A stretch of 47,865 nucleotides of DNA from CAZFDT01 sp964518335 (GCA_964518335.1 CAZFDT010000040.1:1-47865); one strand, 5' to 3'; positions 23,271-32,666 are shown, counted from the first letter of the stretch. Numbers and translations are program-made. The notes: generated from the letters alone by a model not told the origin.

Positions 23271-24970
23271 TGGCCTTTTTTCGCCGAGGATTCATGGTGA
23301 TTTGCACTCGACGCTCTATTGGAACCTTGTTGCCGACGCTGGCGGTGGCGTTGAAGGCCGGTGCGTGGCTGGCGCTTCCTCCCGCCGACGTCGCGGCGCA
23401 GTTGACCCTGACCATGACCAGCGACTCTGTCGTGGACGCCAACGCGCTGCTGATGGCCAGCAGCGGGACCTGGGGCCGCGCCATCAATGGCGTGTCGTTT
23501 CAGGCCGACGCCCTCATCACGTTCAACGGCTACCAATACACCACGTGGTACCGCAACGACAGTGACCTGAGCGTCATGATCGCCCGCCGCACCGTGGACG
23601 GCCAGAACGCCGGCGCGTGGGAGGTGGTGGACACCGGGACCAACTTCCTCCGCGGCAAGGACACGTGGAACGCCCACAACGTCATCTCCATGGGCATTTC
23701 GCAGCAGGACGGTCGCATCCATCTGTCCTACGACCACCACGCTCAGAGCCTCAAGTACCGCGTCAGCTCCGCCGGCGTGGCGACGACCAACCCCGACGCG
23801 TGGGGACCGTCGATGTTCGGCGCCGAACGCAACTTCCTCGTCAGCGGCGCGCCCATCTCCGTGCTGACCTATCCCTCGTTTCACAATACGCCCTCGGGCG
23901 GGCTGAACTTCTCCTATCGCAACAACTCCAGCGGCAACGGCGACATGCTGCTGAGCACCTACGACAACGGCACGTGGACGGCGTCGAGCCTCTTCATCGG
24001 GCGCACCGGTACCTACACCGAAGGCACGTTCACGTCCACCAGCCGCAACGCCTACATCAACGGACTGGACTACGGCCCCGACGGCAAGCTCCACGTCACC
24101 TGGACCTGGCGCGAAGACCCCGCCGGCTCCAACCACGACATCAGCTACGCCTACAGCGAGGACGGTGGCGTCACGTGGAAGAACAACGCCGGCGCCGTCG
24201 TCGCCAACACCGGCCTGGGCGACGCCATCACGATCGGCGATCCCGGCCTGGTCGTGCAGACCCTGCCGCGCAACCAGGCCCTGCGCAACCAGCAGGCCCA
24301 GGCGGTGGACAACAGCGGCCGCGTCCATGTGCTCATGGCCCATCGACGCCAGGAGCCCGGCTACGAGTGGCAGAGCGGCGACCCGATCTGGTCTCCGCTC
24401 GACGCGGCGTATTTCCACTATGTGCGCGACCCGATCTCGGGCCAGTGGACGCAGCACCGCCTGCCGGTCGCCACCGATATTTTCGGCGACACCGAAGAGG
24501 TGCTCGCCGGCACGCGCCCCAAGATCGCCTTCGACGCCGACGGCAACGTCCTGGCCGTCTATACCAACCGCCAGCAAGGCAACACCTATCCCTACAGCGC
24601 CGGCGACCTGGTCATCGCCGGGGCCACTGCAGCGGCCGACTACGGCGATTGGACCATCCTCCACATCGAAAAACTCCCCAGCGGCTTCGGCTTCATCAGC
24701 GAACCCATGATCGACCAGCAACGCCTGCTCGATCACGGCATCCTCTCCATCTTCGCCCAGGAGGACAATCCGTCGATCAGCGGTGCCACCGGCACGAAAC
24801 TGCACGTGTTCGAGTTTGCCGTCCACGTGAGCAACATCCCCGAGCCCGCGTCCGCCGCCGCCGCCGCGTTCGGCGCGGGGCTGCTGATGACCAAACGCCC
24901 CGGACGCAGGCTTCGCCAGTTCTCAGTGTCCCATCATCCCCAAGCACGTTTACCCGAAGGAGGTTTGTGA
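23270..24970 (+). CDS. PEP-CTERM BNR-4 beta-propeller, putative polysaccharide lyase
   Basis: The protein has 566 residues if started at the ATG overlapping the previous stop (TGATG); an ATG at 23294 with GAGGA only 3 bases upstream is an alternative. After a signal peptide (ending near ADVAAQ) comes a BNR-4 type propeller: QADALITFNGYQYTTWYRND, WNAHN (H136), GRIHLSYDHHAQSLKYRVS (H156, H157), and the later ISYAYSEDGGVTW and RPKIAFDADGNVLAVY. BNR-4 proteins include ulvan and related lyases (PL24/PL25), in which two histidines at about these places act in catalysis. The substrate cannot be told from this. The C-terminus has IPEPASAAAAAFGAGLL and arginines, with an unusually long 20-odd residue tail after the sorting signal. 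Confidence 0.85.
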   Translation: MAFFRRGFMVICTRRSIGTLLPTLAVALKAGAWLALPPADVAAQLTLTMTSDSVVDANALLMASSGTWGRAINGVSFQADALITFNGYQYTTWYRNDSDLSVMIARRTVDGQNAGAWEVVDTGTNFLRGKDTWNAHNVISMGISQQDGRIHLSYDHHAQSLKYRVSSAGVATTNPDAWGPSMFGAERNFLVSGAPISVLTYPSFHNTPSGGLNFSYRNNSSGNGDMLLSTYDNGTWTASSLFIGRTGTYTEGTFTSTSRNAYINGLDYGPDGKLHVTWTWREDPAGSNHDISYAYSEDGGVTWKNNAGAVVANTGLGDAITIGDPGLVVQTLPRNQALRNQQAQAVDNSGRVHVLMAHRRQEPGYEWQSGDPIWSPLDAAYFHYVRDPISGQWTQHRLPVATDIFGDTEEVLAGTRPKIAFDADGNVLAVYTNRQQGNTYPYSAGDLVIAGATAAADYGDWTILHIEKLPSGFGFISEPMIDQQRLLDHGILSIFAQEDNPSISGATGTKLHVFEFAVHVSNIPEPASAAAAAFGAGLLMTKRPGRRLRQFSVSHHPQARLPEGGL

Positions 24971-26067
24971 TGAATCCGACGCGCTCTGGCAGCACGATGA
25001 CACTCGCAGCGATCGCCTGGATCACGGTGGGCATGGCAACGGCACATGCCGACACCCTGGACTGGACCGGGAGCAATGGGCTCAGCCACAACTGGACCAG
25101 TAACTGGACATCGGACGGGGCTCACACGTATCCACAGGCCGGCGACTTGGCGCGCATGACCAAGACCGGTATCGACAGTTGGACGTACATTACCCTCACC
25201 GCCACACAATCGGTGGGCAGCATGTCAGCCAGACCGAACTGGGGGCAGTACCGCATTAACGCCAGCGGCGGCGCGCGAACCCTCAACTTCAACAACAGCG
25301 GCACTGATTCGGTAATCACAGTTTCGCACCAGCAGAACAGCAGCAGCTATACCGGGATTCTGGGCTTCGGACGTGACGGCGACACCCTCAGCGTCAACCT
25401 CGCCAATAACCTTCTCATCAACAACGACGGAACACGCAACAGCCACGGCAGCCTCGCTTTCGATTCCAAATCGACGCTCACCGGCGGAACCGTCTCCGAT
25501 CGCAGGACCATCACCCTCCAGGCGCTGGGCAGTTCCAAGATCACCACCACGATCGCAGGCGCCGCGACGTTTGTCGGCGACTGGATTGTCGATGGGGCCA
25601 ACGCCACGCTAAAGATGAACGCCAACTCCTTCGGCAACGCCAGCAACAGCGTGACACTCAAGAACGGCGGCGTTCTCGACGTGGACACGCTCGGCGCGTT
25701 CTCGTGGACTCGCGCTCTTCACGGCACAGGCACAGTCAAGGCGACCGGCGGCTTCATCGTGGATGGCGGTAGTTTCAACATCACCGGCCTGGACATGATC
25801 GTTGATCTGCTGAGCTTTACCGGCAGTCTGACGCTTAACGGCGACTCGACCCTCAACGTGACAGGAGCCATCGCGCCCGGCGATTACACGATCATCAGCA
25901 GCACCGCCGGCATCACGGGCACGTTTGGCGCGGAGAACCTGGACCCGGGTATGAGCCTCAGCTACGACGCCAACAGCATCACCTTGCACGTGATCCCCGA
26001 GCCCGGCACGCTCGCCCTGCTCGCCGCGGCCGGCGTCTGCCTCGCGCCGCGCCGCCGACGGGCCTAG
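24970..26067 (+). CDS. PEP-CTERM protein with beta-strand repeats
   Basis: The 365-residue protein starts at an ATG overlapping the previous stop (TGATG), with AAGGAGG at the right distance. A signal peptide ends near ATAHA. The body is rich in Asn, Thr, Gly and Ser with repeated short strands (TLNFNNSGTDSVITV, LSVNLANNLLINNDG, SVTLKNGGVLDVDTLGA, SLTLNGDSTLNVTG), the look of an autotransporter-like or pectate-lyase-like right-handed beta-helix. The C-terminus is IPEPGTLALLAAAGV followed by APRRRRA, a PEP-CTERM signal. No enzyme motif was seen. It probably coats or binds polysaccharide at the cell surface. The pseudopilin gene follows after 36 bases. Confidence 0.9.
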   Translation: MNPTRSGSTMTLAAIAWITVGMATAHADTLDWTGSNGLSHNWTSNWTSDGAHTYPQAGDLARMTKTGIDSWTYITLTATQSVGSMSARPNWGQYRINASGGARTLNFNNSGTDSVITVSHQQNSSSYTGILGFGRDGDTLSVNLANNLLINNDGTRNSHGSLAFDSKSTLTGGTVSDRRTITLQALGSSKITTTIAGAATFVGDWIVDGANATLKMNANSFGNASNSVTLKNGGVLDVDTLGAFSWTRALHGTGTVKATGGFIVDGGSFNITGLDMIVDLLSFTGSLTLNGDSTLNVTGAIAPGDYTIISSTAGITGTFGAENLDPGMSLSYDANSITLHVIPEPGTLALLAAAGVCLAPRRRRA

Positions 26068-26103
26068 GATCCAGTTCACCTCGCTTTGCAGGAGAACGTC
26101 TCC

Positions 26104-26907
26104 ATGCAACAGGCATTGCACATCAAGGCCTTCACCCTCATCGAGCTGCTTGTGGTGATCAGCATCATCACGATGCTGATCTCGCTGCTGTTGCCCGCAT
26201 TGGCGAGTGTGCGCGAGGCGGCTCAGGACTCGCGCTGCAAGTCCCAGCTTCGCCAGATCGGCATCGCCGCAGCGGTGTACCAGAACGACCACCGCGACTT
26301 CATCGTGCCCTTCCAGGAGAGGTGGACCGGCAACTGGAGCGTCACCGACAACATCCGCACCTTCTATCAGCGGCTTCACACCTACACGCGCACCTACACC
26401 ATGTTCAACTGCCCCGTGCTCACCGCCGGGCCCACCGTCGGCAGCGACACCGGCGTGGCCACCATGGCGGTCAACTACGTCGGCGAGATGGGCAACCCCG
26501 CGTGGGTTACGCCCGGCCGTTCCCAGAAAGGCTACACCTGCAATTACGCCATGGCCCGCAGCATCAGCATGGCCGCCGACACCTCCACCGCCTCCAACCC
26601 CAAGCGACTCTACTCGGCACGCAAGGCCACCGAGGTGGACGCCATCGCCAGGAACATCGGCGTCAACCCCGGCAAACTCCTGTTCATCCTCGACGGCACT
26701 TACGACGTCATCACCACCAACCCCACGGGCTATCAGTGGTACAGCACGGGCTTCCCCTGGCGTTACGTTCACCCTGGCGAAAACACCAACCTGCTGTTCC
26801 TCGACGGCCACGCCGGGCCTTACCACGCCGACGAGATCGCGCGCGGCGTGGATACCAGTCCACCCTTCGACGTGTTCAACCTCGGCATGCTCTACGTCAC
26901 ACGTTGA
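26104..26907 (+). CDS. Pseudopilin-like protein (type IV prepilin N-terminus, H-X9-DG group), copy 1 of cassette B
   Basis: The 267-residue protein uses the ATG 26104, 9 bases after AGGAG; an upstream TTG is less likely. The N-terminus MQQALHIKAFTLIELLVVI is a prepilin cleavage site with the hydrophobic helix to about residue 35, then REAAQDSRCKSQLRQIGIAA, a standard planctomycete pattern. Near the end, NLLFLDGHAGPYHADEIARG carries the DG-H signature of the group. It lies directly after the PEP-CTERM genes and 11 bases before a second pseudopilin. The two may form a heteromeric pseudopilus tip or a secretion adaptor for the cassette. Confidence 0.92.
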   Translation: MQQALHIKAFTLIELLVVISIITMLISLLLPALASVREAAQDSRCKSQLRQIGIAAAVYQNDHRDFIVPFQERWTGNWSVTDNIRTFYQRLHTYTRTYTMFNCPVLTAGPTVGSDTGVATMAVNYVGEMGNPAWVTPGRSQKGYTCNYAMARSISMAADTSTASNPKRLYSARKATEVDAIARNIGVNPGKLLFILDGTYDVITTNPTGYQWYSTGFPWRYVHPGENTNLLFLDGHAGPYHADEIARGVDTSPPFDVFNLGMLYVTR

Positions 26908-26918
26908 CACACCCCGCC

Positions 26919-27617
26919 ATGCATCAACCTCGCGCGACAACCTGTCACGCCCGCGCCTTCACGCTCATCGAGCTGCTGGTGGTGGTGTCCATCATCGCGC
27001 TGCTGATCGCGCTGCTGTTGCCGTCGTTGCGCTCAGCGCGGCAGGCGGCTCGGTCGGTGCAATGTCTATCGAACCTGAGGCAACTGGGCGCGTGGGGAGT
27101 GACCTACACGTTCGAGAACCGGGATATCCTGCCGTCCACGGGCGCGGGAGATACTGGCACCAACTACACCTGGGCCTGGGTCGAGGTGTCGAGGACCAAG
27201 TGGTACGAGAAGTGTGAACACTGGCGCGGCGGCAAGAAGGCGGGCACCATTCTGCACTGTCCACAGTGGACGGGCACGGTGAGCAATCCCTACTCGGGCT
27301 GGGAAGCCAGCTACAACTATGGACTGGCCACAGGCATGGGCGGTCAGCCCACCGGAACCGATGCCTCGACCAAGCCACCCCCACCGCGTAAGTTCCCCCG
27401 CGCCGACAAGCTGGTGGCTAAGAACTTCTGGTGGGCCGACGGTCATGTGCAAAAGGTGACATGGACATCCACCGGCGGCTGGGCGTTTGCTCACGCCGTG
27501 ACCGGGCTTTCCAGTTGGGCCAAGCCTTGGCCTGCCCAGTACCCCGATTGGCCCGCTCACCCACGCCAGACCACCAATGCCGTCTATGGCGACGGGCGTG
27601 CCGGCACGCTCAAATGA
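26919..27617 (+). CDS. Pseudopilin-like protein, copy 2 of cassette B
   Basis: The 232-residue protein starts at ATG 26919, 11 bases after the previous stop, without a strong Shine-Dalgarno sequence. The N-terminus MHQPRATTCHARAFTLIELL is a prepilin-type signal, followed by a hydrophobic helix and RSVQCLSNLRQLGAWGVTY. Later it shows NFWWADGHVQKVTW, the DGH signature of the group, then GDGRAGTLK at the end. It is not a recent copy of the preceding gene: outside the N-terminus the two differ greatly, so they probably have separate roles. A short 92-base gap precedes the glycoside hydrolase. Confidence 0.9.
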   Translation: MHQPRATTCHARAFTLIELLVVVSIIALLIALLLPSLRSARQAARSVQCLSNLRQLGAWGVTYTFENRDILPSTGAGDTGTNYTWAWVEVSRTKWYEKCEHWRGGKKAGTILHCPQWTGTVSNPYSGWEASYNYGLATGMGGQPTGTDASTKPPPPRKFPRADKLVAKNFWWADGHVQKVTWTSTGGWAFAHAVTGLSSWAKPWPAQYPDWPAHPRQTTNAVYGDGRAGTLK

Positions 27618-27709
27618 GGCGATGGTTTCCGCCATCAGATGCAGCAAGTCGTCGGTTGTGACGGCTTCGATGGTGGCAACGAAATACAGGATGTCTGAAA
27701 GGAATGGTT

Positions 27710-30700
27710 ATGACGCTGGGTGATATTGCGAGGGCTGTGCTCTTGTTGTCGATGATCGTCACCAGTCATGCCTCGGCGGCTGAGGTCAGCTTGTCGGACA
27801 AAGGCTTGGTCATCGACTCGTCGGTGGGCAAACTGACGCTGGAGTATCCGAAGCTGGGGGGCGGGCCGAAAGTCAGTGGGGTTACTGTCGCGGGCGTGAC
27901 GGCGACGGTGAAGTACGAGGGCGGGGCCGAGATTGTCGTAGAGGTGAAGGGGGATGGGACGATCCTGTTCAAGCCCAGCAATCTGCCGGCGGAGGTGAAG
28001 AACCTGCAGACGGAGATGACCATCTCACGTCCGATCGCCAAGGCATGTAAGTGGTCGATCGATGATGGCGAGGCGAAGGCGTTTCCGTCGGAGAAGCCTG
28101 CGAAGCCGCAGGTGTACCAGGGGCAGGGGGCGACGTTCACGCTCCGGGGGCACGACGGCGACGGCAAGGGCGTGACGTTCACGACGCCGGCGTCTTACGC
28201 CTACAACGAGCTGACCGATTGCCGCGAGTGGAACTGGGACGTGGTGCAGTGGAAGGTGCACACCCCGGTGAACCCGGACTGGAACGTTTACACCTACAAG
28301 GTGGGCGCGCCGGGGCAGGCGCCGGCCAAGGAGCAGACACAGCAGCGGGCGACGACCCCGCCCGCGCCGCCCGTCGAGCCCGGCACGCTCAACGTGTCGC
28401 TCCGACAGCAGCGCATCGAGCTGTCGATGGGACCAGACCGCGGCCTGAGCCTGAACTATCCGTACTTTTTTGGAAATGACAACAAATTGGTCAAGGCGCA
28501 CGATATCACGCTTTCGGCGAATAATACGGTTGCGTCTCTCAAGTATGCCAACGGCGCGACCGGCACCGTCACGCTCGTGGACGGCCGGAAGCTGGCGATC
28601 GCGTTCACGGGCGTGCCCGCGGCGGCGACGTCGTTCCGGCTCGATTCGCAGATTCCGTTCAACTTCACGCAGGGCGGCACCTTTGCCGTGGGCGATGGCG
28701 ACCCCAGGCCGTTCCCCCCCGAGCAACCCGCCAAGCCCCATATCTACCAGGGAAATGCCACCATGATCGCCCTGGGCCACCCCCAGGGCGGCGGCGTGCG
28801 CATCACCTTGCCCGACTACAGCTACCAGCAACTGACCGACAACCGCGAATGGAACTGGAAGGTGTTCGCCTGGTTCGGACAGGTGCCGCTGTCGCAGGAT
28901 GGCGTCAACCGCACGTTCACGATCGCGCTCGATCCGCTCGACGGCAGCGCATCCTCGTCGCAGCCGCTGGTCGATCGCTTTGGTCAGAGCACCCGCGTGG
29001 ATTACCCTGGCAAGGTCAAGAGCATCGACGAGCTCAAACAGGACGTGGAGGACGAGAAGGCGTATTACGCCGGGTTCAATCCGCCACAGCTCGATGCCTA
29101 CGGCGGCCTGCCCGGCAGCGGCCAGAGGCTGGGTCTCAAAAAGACCGGCTTCTTCCACGTGCAGAAGATCGGCGAGAGCCAGTCATCTCACGGGAGCCGC
29201 TGGGTGTTGGTGAATCCCGAGGGCAACGCCACGTTCCACCTGGGCATCTGCGTGTTCGGCCGCGCGGCGTACACCTACGTCGAAGGACGCGAGTCGATCT
29301 ATGAGTGGGTCCCCCCTGCGGGCGGTGAGTTCGCCACCGCGCGACCCGAAGGCTACTGGAACCCGTCATCGGTGTCGTTTCATCAGGCCAACATGATCCG
29401 CAAGTACGGCCCGCCGATCGACCAGGATCGCTTCGCCTCCATCATGATCGACCGCGTCCGCCGGTTCGGGTTCAACGCGGCCGGGGCGTTCTCCGGCGGG
29501 CGCACGCAGGTCCACGTCGAGATGAACTTCCCCTACGTGTCGGAGATTCCCCACTCGGAGCACACACACGGGCTCAAGCGCATCCCCGGCATCCGCGAGA
29601 CGTGGGACCCGTTCGACGAGAAGAATGTCGCCCGCTTCGACGCCAACTGCGCCAAGAGCGTTGCCGCCCGCGCCGACGATCCTCTGCTGATCGGCTACTT
29701 CCTCGTCAACGAGCCGCTGTACCAGGACATTCCTCGCGTCGTGCCCACGCTCAAGGGCGAGTGGGCGTGCAAGCGCCGGCTGGTCGAGATGCTGCGCGAC
29801 AAGTACGCCACGATCGACGCCTTCAATGCCGCGTGGAATATGCAGGCGGCGTCGTTCGACGAGCTGATCGACCAGGGCATCCCCGTGCGCACGCAGGCCG
29901 CCGCCGATGACATGCACACCTACACCGGGCTGTTTCTGGAGACGTACTTCAAGCTCGTGCGCGACACGATGCGCAAGCACGACCCCAACCACATGCTCAT
30001 CGGCAACCGCCTGCAGTCAGGCACCGCCAACAGCCGGCAACTGTGCGAAATCTCCAAAAAATACCTGGATGTGTTCAGCCTCAACTATTACACCTACGGC
30101 CTGGACCGGGCGTTTCTCGATCGCCTCCACGCATGGACCGGCGATGTCCCCATGATGTTCACCGAGTTCTACTGGAACTCGCCCAGCGACTCGGGCCTGC
30201 CCGGCGGCGTCAAGGATGTCAGCTCGCAGGAGGAGCGCGGCCTGGCGTATCGCCATTACGTCGAGCATGCCGCCGCCATCCCCTACGTCGTCGGCGTGCA
30301 GTGGTTCACACTCGTGGACTGCAGCCTCACCGGACAATGGTTCAGCCGCTACAACGGTGAGAACCCCAACTCCGGCCTCTTCAGCGTCGCCGACCGTCCG
30401 TGGAAGGTCATGATCGAGCACATGGCACGCACCAACCACAGCATCTACGACGTGTACCTGGGCGGCAAGACGCCCTTCGTCTTCGACGACCCCCGCTTCA
30501 CCGACAAGGGCGTGCGGCAGGAGAGCATCAACATCGCCCGCGCCCCCGCGCCGCTGACCATCGACGGCAGCAGCGAAGGCTGGCCGGGCATCCCCGCCCA
30601 TCGCGTCGGCGGCAACCGGCTGGTGCAGGGCACGCCCGGCGCCGTCGAGGCCGCGTTCAAGCTCGCCTGGGACCACGAGCACCTGTACGTCATCGTCGAT

Positions 30701-31126
30701 GTGCGCGACCCCACGCCCATGCGAAACGACCGCAGCGCCGACACCATCTGGCAGGGCGATGGCATCGAGCTGTTCATCGGGCACGAGAAGCTCGAGCAGA
30801 GCGGCGCCATGCTGTTCACCGACCGGCAGATTCTCATCAGCGCGGGCCAGGTCGATGATGCGGCGCGCGTCCACTTCGTGAACGTGCCCGAGCAGCCGGC
30901 GTGCCGCGTTGCAGTGGTCCTCACCGGCGAGGGCTACACGCTCGAAGCCGCCATCCCGCTCAAGGCCCTGGGCCTGACCCCGCAGACCGGCCGCGAGATT
31001 CGCTTCGACCTGGCCATCGACGACAGCGCCGACGGCCAGCGCCGCGACCGCCAACTGATGTGGAACGGCATCGCCCGCAACTCCGGCGACCGCACCGCCT
31101 GGGGCCGCGCACGCTTCACCGACTGA
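27710..31126 (+). CDS. Secreted clan GH-A glycoside hydrolase (GH50/agarase-like) with duplicated N-terminal domain and CBM9-like tail
   Basis: The 1138-residue protein begins at the second of two near ATGs, 7 bases after AAGGA; a signal peptide ends near SHASAA. Two homologous beta-rich domains (about 27-205 and 225-415) share a Y-x-x-LTD-x-REWNW core. A TIM-barrel region follows (about 480-930). It has GYFLVNEP with the likely acid/base E668 and MMFTEFYW with the likely nucleophile E819, the layout of clan GH-A enzymes. The flanking pattern is closest to GH50/GH42-type enzymes such as beta-agarases. Residues about 940-1138 are a CBM9-like domain (LTIDGSSEGWPGIPA, EHLYVIVDVRDPTP). No PEP-CTERM tag. 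Last gene of cassette B. Hydrolysis of a beta-linked (possibly algal) galactan is inferred. Confidence 0.85.
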   Translation: MTLGDIARAVLLLSMIVTSHASAAEVSLSDKGLVIDSSVGKLTLEYPKLGGGPKVSGVTVAGVTATVKYEGGAEIVVEVKGDGTILFKPSNLPAEVKNLQTEMTISRPIAKACKWSIDDGEAKAFPSEKPAKPQVYQGQGATFTLRGHDGDGKGVTFTTPASYAYNELTDCREWNWDVVQWKVHTPVNPDWNVYTYKVGAPGQAPAKEQTQQRATTPPAPPVEPGTLNVSLRQQRIELSMGPDRGLSLNYPYFFGNDNKLVKAHDITLSANNTVASLKYANGATGTVTLVDGRKLAIAFTGVPAAATSFRLDSQIPFNFTQGGTFAVGDGDPRPFPPEQPAKPHIYQGNATMIALGHPQGGGVRITLPDYSYQQLTDNREWNWKVFAWFGQVPLSQDGVNRTFTIALDPLDGSASSSQPLVDRFGQSTRVDYPGKVKSIDELKQDVEDEKAYYAGFNPPQLDAYGGLPGSGQRLGLKKTGFFHVQKIGESQSSHGSRWVLVNPEGNATFHLGICVFGRAAYTYVEGRESIYEWVPPAGGEFATARPEGYWNPSSVSFHQANMIRKYGPPIDQDRFASIMIDRVRRFGFNAAGAFSGGRTQVHVEMNFPYVSEIPHSEHTHGLKRIPGIRETWDPFDEKNVARFDANCAKSVAARADDPLLIGYFLVNEPLYQDIPRVVPTLKGEWACKRRLVEMLRDKYATIDAFNAAWNMQAASFDELIDQGIPVRTQAAADDMHTYTGLFLETYFKLVRDTMRKHDPNHMLIGNRLQSGTANSRQLCEISKKYLDVFSLNYYTYGLDRAFLDRLHAWTGDVPMMFTEFYWNSPSDSGLPGGVKDVSSQEERGLAYRHYVEHAAAIPYVVGVQWFTLVDCSLTGQWFSRYNGENPNSGLFSVADRPWKVMIEHMARTNHSIYDVYLGGKTPFVFDDPRFTDKGVRQESINIARAPAPLTIDGSSEGWPGIPAHRVGGNRLVQGTPGAVEAAFKLAWDHEHLYVIVDVRDPTPMRNDRSADTIWQGDGIELFIGHEKLEQSGAMLFTDRQILISAGQVDDAARVHFVNVPEQPACRVAVVLTGEGYTLEAAIPLKALGLTPQTGREIRFDLAIDDSADGQRRDRQLMWNGIARNSGDRTAWGRARFTD

Positions 31127-31506
31127 CGCCGCGTCGGCCTCACGACCGTCGATGACTGCGAGCCCTTCGACGATCCTCAGCGCGGGACAAGACACCGCGC
31201 TGTCCAACTGCGTCCACGTGTCCATGACCGCCCCGTGCGTCGCGGGTCCTCACGGGCCTGCTGGGGATGGCCGCGATCCCAACCACATCTGCAGCCACAT
31301 GGGCGAGGGGCGAGCAACGCTGGACCAAGCCGATGCGACGCCACAGCCCCCCCGGAGGCATTGAACTCCACCGCGCCGAACTCACCCGACCCGTAGAGAC
31401 CGCGCGGCGCAACTGACGGTCAGACCGGCCTATACGTCCGCCTCGGAACGGACCTGCCAATCGGTCCACGCCGGCGCCGGACGATGCTGAGACAGAGGCT
31501 TGACAT
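31127..31506. other. Intergenic region, no supported gene
   Basis: Between the glycoside hydrolase and the next regulator I see only short accidental open frames without ribosome-binding sites or recognisable domains, no tRNA-like structure and no clear terminator hairpin with a T-run. The promoter of the downstream regulator probably lies at its 3' end, where the sequence becomes AT-rich. Confidence 0.6.
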
Positions 31507-31525
31507 TATATCGAATAGCGATATA
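31507..31525. promoter_or_regulatory. Perfect palindromic operator upstream of the GntR/LacI-type regulator
   Basis: TATATCG and CGATATA are exact inverted repeats around AATAG, ending 28 bases before the GTG start at 31554. Size and symmetry fit a dimeric winged-helix regulator, most likely autoregulation. The AT-rich stretch can also supply the -10 element (GATATAGT). Confidence 0.6.
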
Positions 31526-31553
31526 GTTGTGAAAGCACTGGAAGGTCAAGGCC

Positions 31554-32666
31554 GTGCCAATCACCACGACGATTCCTAACCAATTTCGCTACCAGACGTT
31601 ACGCGAGCAGTTGATGACGGACATTGCCGCCGGGACGCCTGGGCAGCGGTTTGATTCGGTCTTGCAGATCATGCAGCGATATGGCGTCAGCCAGGCGACG
31701 GTGGATCGGGCCATCGGCCAACTCCGGCGCGAGGGTTATCTGACCAGCCAACGGGGCAAGGGCATCTTCATCAACGACAAGACCAGGAGTCGCGCCAGCG
31801 CTTTGAAGCTGGTCGATGTGATTTTCTTTGGTGTCAGCGAGGCCCTGGGCAAGCCGGGCTTTCACACGCACCTGGTGGATCAGCTGGCCCGGCTGCTGGG
31901 GAACTGTCGCGCCTCGTTGCGGGCCACGACGTTGCCCCCGGACGTCGATCGCGCCCGGCTCATCGAGCATCTGGAGCAGTTGTCGCCCCAGGCTGCGATC
32001 ATCATGAATCTGTTCGATCCGGAAGCCGCCGACGCGTTAAGGCGACGTGGCATTCCCTATTTGCTGCTGTTTCCCAACTGGCCCAGCGTGCTGCCCAACA
32101 GTTGTCTGATCGACAATCGCAGCATCGCGCGACTGTGGATCAGCCATCTGACCGCGCTGGGGCATCGACAGATCGCATATTTGCACGGATGCGACAATCA
32201 CTATCACGTCCGCGACATGAGCGAGCGCTTGCGCTACTTCTATGAGAACATGAATCGTGCCGGCCTGCTGGCGGACCCCGATCTGTTGCGCTACGGCGGG
32301 TTCACCCCCGAGTCGGGTTATGAGGCGACCAAGGCGCTGTTGCGGTGCGGCAAAGACTTCACCGCACTGATCATCAACGATCACACCGCCAGCGGCGTGT
32401 ACCAGGCGCTGCACGAGGCGGGACGCAAGATCGGCCGCGACGTGAGCGTCATCGGCACGGACGACCTAGAATGGGCGGCGCACCTGCAGCCGTCCTTGAC
32501 CACCGTGCGCATCCCCAGACGACGCCTGGCGGCTGTCGCCCTGGAGAAGCTCCAGGAAATGTTGGAGACGGGCGATTCGTTCCCCAGCGTCCATATTGCC
32601 GGCGATCTGGTGGTTCGCGATTCGACGGGTCCTGTCGTCGAACCCCGAGCGTTGTCTTCCTTATGA
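31554..32666 (+). CDS. GntR-type winged-helix regulator with LacI-type sugar-sensing domain (second copy)
   Basis: The 370-residue protein starts with GTG, preceded by GGAAGGTC. A GntR winged helix occupies about residues 12-75 (QIMQRYGVSQATVDRAIGQL, then QRGKGIFIND). The remainder is a LacI/PBP1-like sensor domain with LTALGHRQIAYLHGCD, TALIINDHTASGVYQAL and VSVIGTDDLEWAAHLQP in the family order. It has the same architecture as the 17024-18124 product but is quite diverged from it, so this is not a recent duplication. It heads cassette C (PEP-CTERM protein, pseudopilin, secreted protein of unknown function, alpha/alpha-toroid protein) and may also influence the sugar importer further on. Confidence 0.9.
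   Translation: MPITTTIPNQFRYQTLREQLMTDIAAGTPGQRFDSVLQIMQRYGVSQATVDRAIGQLRREGYLTSQRGKGIFINDKTRSRASALKLVDVIFFGVSEALGKPGFHTHLVDQLARLLGNCRASLRATTLPPDVDRARLIEHLEQLSPQAAIIMNLFDPEAADALRRRGIPYLLLFPNWPSVLPNSCLIDNRSIARLWISHLTALGHRQIAYLHGCDNHYHVRDMSERLRYFYENMNRAGLLADPDLLRYGGFTPESGYEATKALLRCGKDFTALIINDHTASGVYQALHEAGRKIGRDVSVIGTDDLEWAAHLQPSLTTVRIPRRRLAAVALEKLQEMLETGDSFPSVHIAGDLVVRDSTGPVVEPRALSSL

Noticed and set aside
31127..31506. Small protein gene in the intergenic region (for example an open frame near 31152-31364)
   Set aside because: No ribosome-binding site, no recognisable motif and composition like antisense or random GC-rich frames.
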